Positions 62,501 to 64,000 of a stretch of DNA of 64,000 nucleotides are shown piece by piece (position 1 is the stretch's first letter; each line of letters starts with the position of its first letter). The position numbers and the translations under genes are program-made. This stretch comes from Bryobacteraceae bacterium (GTDB taxonomy: Bacteria; Acidobacteriota; Terriglobia; Bryobacterales; Bryobacteraceae): the NCBI GenBank assembly GCA_029975915.1, contig JARKOC010000062.1, forward strand, positions 1 through 64,000, in the 5' to 3' direction. Below the pieces are notes generated by a model that was given only the letters and a program-made list of their open reading frames with translations, was not told the DNA's origin and ran no database searches.

Positions 62501-63196
62501 GATCAGGATTGAATAGTAATCATCCTCAGGCACCCCATCCGCAACCCTCAGCTTCCGCAACAGGCGCCCGTCAAACCGGCATAGTCCCTCCCCGCACCCC
62601 CACCAAACCGTTCCGTCCGGGCCAACAGCTAAGGACTTGGCGACTCTTTCCCTGCGCGGCTCCATAGCTGGGAGGAGGGATAGTCTCAGACCGCCGCCGC
62701 GGGGCGGCCAGTCTCCATAGGCGACTCCCATCCGGGTGGCGAAGTAGACTTTGCCCTGCGAAAAGGCGACGCCCTGGGCCGAGAGCGCCCCATTAAGATA
62801 GGCGTGGCGAGGACGCTCGAATTCGTTCTCCCGTTTCCAGACCAGACCGCCGAACGTCGACACCCACAAGGTTCCTTCAGGGGTGACGCCCATTCCCATC
62901 ACAAGCTCATGGGGCAAACCATCCCGTTCGCCGTACTTCCGGAACGTCATCCCATCGAACCGGAACAGACCTCGCTCGGTTCCTATCCAGATGTAACCCC
63001 GCTTGTCCTGCGCCCAGGCCGTGATGGACAGATTGCTCAGACCTTGTCCGACGCCAAAGAGTTCGTAGACTGCGCGCTGGCCCAGTAGTGCGGATGGAAA
63101 AGCGAGGATCGCCACAGCGAGACAAACAAGCCGCAAGAGTAGAGCCCAGTTCAGGCTCCGCCCTGTGCCGCGGACGTGTGACCCGGATTGGTTCAC
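59573..63196 (-). CDS. Hybrid sensor histidine kinase with two-component-regulator propeller
   Basis: A 1207-residue membrane sensor kinase. After a signal/anchor (about 14-40) come repeated propeller blades (about 45-660; examples [17 protein letters not shown] and [12 protein letters not shown]), then a Y_Y_Y domain (about 690-750). A membrane helix ([20 protein letters not shown]) leads to a coiled coil, HisKA with [20 protein letters not shown] (His near residue 835), HATPase (about 920-1050) and a receiver with [13 protein letters not shown] and [13 protein letters not shown] (Asp near 1124). GTG start. This class of reporter often senses polysaccharide fragments in the periplasm. Confidence 0.93.
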   Translation of the reverse strand: MNQSGSHVRGTGRSLNWALLLRLVCLAVAILAFPSALLGQRAVYELFGVGQGLSNLSITAWAQDKRGYIWIGTERGLFRFDGMTFRKYGERDGLPHELVMGMGVTPEGTLWVSTFGGLVWKRENEFERPRHAYLNGALSAQGVAFSQGKVYFATRMGVAYGDWPPRGGGLRLSLLPAMEPRRERVAKSLAVGPDGTVWWGCGEGLCRFDGRLLRKLRVADGVPEDDYYSILIDRHGSVWARSRRQLLFLARGANRFEAVDGRWVGPTGVGYAQITSDSGGRLFVGTTKGLAIRDEGGWSLLNANNGLPVSGVSGAWADREGALWIGLSGAGIVRMPGYSEWTSYSQPDGLSGDIVTGLEQTTDGRIWVATSSGLSIGVRSGRHWRWSTVPTPGLDVLSSLTKALDGTFLLTGNGQAVMRFDPRTGQWARYSGIPGGAYDALLDKMGRVWAASERGLYRSNGTSRVLERLDQTIPPAGPETTRITFTGLALGQGSDELWVSTYNGLLHYLDGKWRWLRTSDGLRSKAVVVPSVDPEGRAWIGYRDVGGASRIQYSNGRYRVDNIEGAKGVDAGLMYTFHFPPNGGVWSLTSNGVQVLNHGQWVRLDRSDGLLWDECGQRAFLRASDGSFWIGTSRGVSRYLPRAPLRAVKPPRAIITEARAGGAWLQPESRGRIEVDERTVQVRFTVLEFRHANTNRFRYRVDGRDWVETSDRNLNLEQLQAGRHRVEVKAGNPEAGWSDEVQTLEFDVAPRWYELWWIRVLVSVLSLLMVLLIWRMRNRRLETARKALERAVEIRTEQLRLEKQKVEEQHTQIGQLLERAIESNRLKSEFLANMSHEIRTPMNAILGMMSLTLDSDLDAKQREQLDGARSAALALLGILSDILDLSKIEAGRLELSPAPFDLHALLSSVHALFAHEAQAKGLEAHVQISLNVPTWVEGDKDRLRQVLVNLMSNAVKFTEVGHVSISANAAALRGGCQEVTIVVEDTGIGIAEEHKELIFEGFRQADGSITRRYGGTGLGLAISRKLLAAMGGSLEMESQVGRGSRFIVKISLPVAARPESAASKPRPSDVAGQKLRVLVAEDNLLNQKVAQRVLEKRGHEVVVAATGLLALDAMTRQDFDVVVMDLQMPEMDGIEATRRLRSNPGPVSRTPVLGFTASALPEDRDACLAAGMDGLVNKPVEPRLFVAEVERLGARKAETARPSPGEP

Positions 63197-63238
63197 ACCG
63201 TTTCCATCGGCCCTGTGCTCCTAAATGTTTAGCCTCAG

Positions 63239-63251
63239 CTGTCTTAGACAG
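63239..63251. promoter_or_regulatory. Short palindrome CTGTCT-T-AGACAG, candidate operator
   Basis: A perfect 6-bp inverted repeat with a one-base centre, about 43 bp upstream of the hybrid kinase gene, on the side of its promoter. No known regulator matches it by eye. Confidence 0.3.
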
Positions 63252-63380
63252 TCTTGGGTGACGCCCTCCGTCCGCACAAGCCGGCTAGGGCGAAAACCCC
63301 ATGCATTGGCAAGCTTTATTCGCTGCATCGCGTCCATCCTCCCGGACGACGCGCTTTTTCCGCTTAATTATTCATGTTAG

Positions 63381-63394
63381 TGTATAAGTATTCA
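63381..63394 (+). promoter_or_regulatory. Possible ARG box or -10 region upstream of argF
   Basis: TGTATAAGTATTCA matches the arginine-repressor half-site pattern TGAATWWWWATTCA at most positions (two mismatches) and ends one base before the argF ATG. TATAAG inside it could also be a -10 box. The AT-rich context is unusual for this GC-rich window. Confidence 0.3.
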
Positions 63395-63395
63395 G

Positions 63396-64000
63396 ATGGC
63401 GGTAACTATGACACCTGATTCCACCTCACGCGCCCAGGTCGAGACACCAGGCGTGGTCGCAGCCGGCGATTTGCGCTCCGATTTCGACTTAACAGTGGCC
63501 GAACTCACCGCCTGCCTGGATCTGGCCACCGAGGTCAAACGGACGCCGCGCGCATATGCGAAGGCGCTCGCCGGCAACGTCGTCAGCCTCCTGTTTGAGA
63601 AACCGTCGCTCCGCACACGAATTACCTTCGAAGTGGCGGCAAAGCAGTTGGGCGGGGACTCGATCCTGCACACAGGGCCGATTGGCGGGCGCGAACCCGT
63701 TAAAGACGTGGCCCGGAACCTGGAACGTTGGACGACGATGATCGTCGCCCGGACATTCGCCCAGGAGACAGTCGAGGAACTGGCCCGATGGGCCCGCGTT
63801 CCAGTGATCAACGCTCTGAGCGATCTGTACCATCCATGCCAGGCGCTCGCCGACATGCTGACTTTGAAAGAGCATTGGGGGTCATGGCAGGGACATACCC
63901 TGGCGTTTGTCGGTGACGGGAACAACGTCGCCCACTCCCTGATGCTCGACTCCGCCCGGCTTGGTCTCAACTTCACCTGCATCACTCCTCCGGGCTATGA
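63396..64000 (+). CDS. argF: Ornithine carbamoyltransferase, N-terminal part (3' end outside window)
   Basis: An open frame to the right end, 201 codons visible. It shows the carbamoyl-phosphate motif LFEKPSLRTRITFEVA (the S-x-R-T-R loop), the GGREPVKDVARNLERW region, and the HPCQ signature LYHPCQALADMLTLKEHWG, then FVGDGNNVAHSLMLDSARLG. ArgF makes citrulline from ornithine and carbamoyl phosphate. ATG 63396 or 63408 is the start, with 30-odd residues before the core that are longer than in most homologues. The ornithine-binding SMG loop lies outside the window. The variant FEKPS (rather than F-x-K-x-STRTR) fits many bacterial OTCs. Confidence 0.9.
   Translation, partial: MAVTMTPDSTSRAQVETPGVVAAGDLRSDFDLTVAELTACLDLATEVKRTPRAYAKALAGNVVSLLFEKPSLRTRITFEVAAKQLGGDSILHTGPIGGREPVKDVARNLERWTTMIVARTFAQETVEELARWARVPVINALSDLYHPCQALADMLTLKEHWGSWQGHTLAFVGDGNNVAHSLMLDSARLGLNFTCITPPGY

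Noticed and set aside
1..64000. CRISPR arrays, tRNA, rRNA, integrase, transposase and phage genes
   Set aside because: I looked for repeat-spacer series, conserved RNA motifs and mobile-element proteins on both strands and found none. The REP-like copies are the only dispersed repeats seen.

Overview
The window is GC-rich, densely packed bacterial DNA. It contains no rRNA, tRNA, CRISPR array, insertion sequence or phage gene that I could find. The gene content points to an Acidobacteriota chromosome of the Bryobacterales / Solibacter type. The signs are several Tat-exported (RRxF) Gfo/Idh/MocA, sugar-isomerase and lyase proteins, DUF1080 domains, FG-GAP and GWxTD proteins, a carboxypeptidase-regulatory/beta-barrel protein, an M14 peptidase, and Gram-negative envelope genes (lpxK, an RND pump). 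This taxonomic call is inference from families, not from a marker gene.

Layout. 1-2.9 kb: 3' end of lpxK, a URO-D family protein, a higBA toxin-antitoxin pair, a glyoxalase-like gene with an unclear start, and a YidB-like protein. 3.0-4.2 kb: an AT-richer patch with a palindromic repeat, a perfect 16-bp palindrome, a small cysteine-rich secreted protein and a partner. 4.4-6.8 kb: a Tat oxidoreductase and a sialidase-like protein. 6.9-14.8 kb: an RND efflux pair, then an M14 peptidase coupled to a lytic transglycosylase. 14.8-20.2 kb (minus): queF, a TIGR00300 ornithine cyclodeaminase-like gene, and a methyltransferase-YfhO-GT2 operon. 20.3-29.1 kb: sugar metabolism (MFS, FG-GAP, a DUF1080-PHP fusion, two sugar isomerases, Gfo/Idh/MocA, a Tat TIM-barrel-like protein) with a highly structured intergenic RNA candidate at 27.4 kb. 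29.2-36.4 kb: a small membrane protein and an MFS exporter, facing a three-gene operon that is the most unusual locus here. 36.4-45.8 kb: DUF1848, DUF1080, thiE, two amino-acid permeases, an alginate-lyase-like protein, an M24 protein with a degenerate metal site, a second copy of the palindromic repeat, a small secreted protein and a YhhQ transporter. 45.9-54.8 kb: GWxTD and beta-barrel proteins, YbaK, small ORFs, a serine hydrolase, and glcF/glcE. 55-64 kb: mtnP, a GT9-like gene, a large hybrid sensor kinase followed by rsbU-rsbV-rsbW, and the 5' part of argF.

How the genes work together. The three-gene operon encodes an FkbH-like glyceryl-transfer enzyme fused to a carrier protein, a GT4 glycosyltransferase, and a second GT4 fused to a type II thioesterase, with stop/start overlaps between them. 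It looks like a minimal carrier-protein pathway that could activate a three-carbon unit, release it and glycosylate it, without any PKS or NRPS module. It is the best candidate for an undescribed system. The sugar genes suggest import and oxidation of plant or microbial saccharides through 3-keto intermediates. The sensor kinase plus Rsb genes suggest a two-component input to a partner-switching system.
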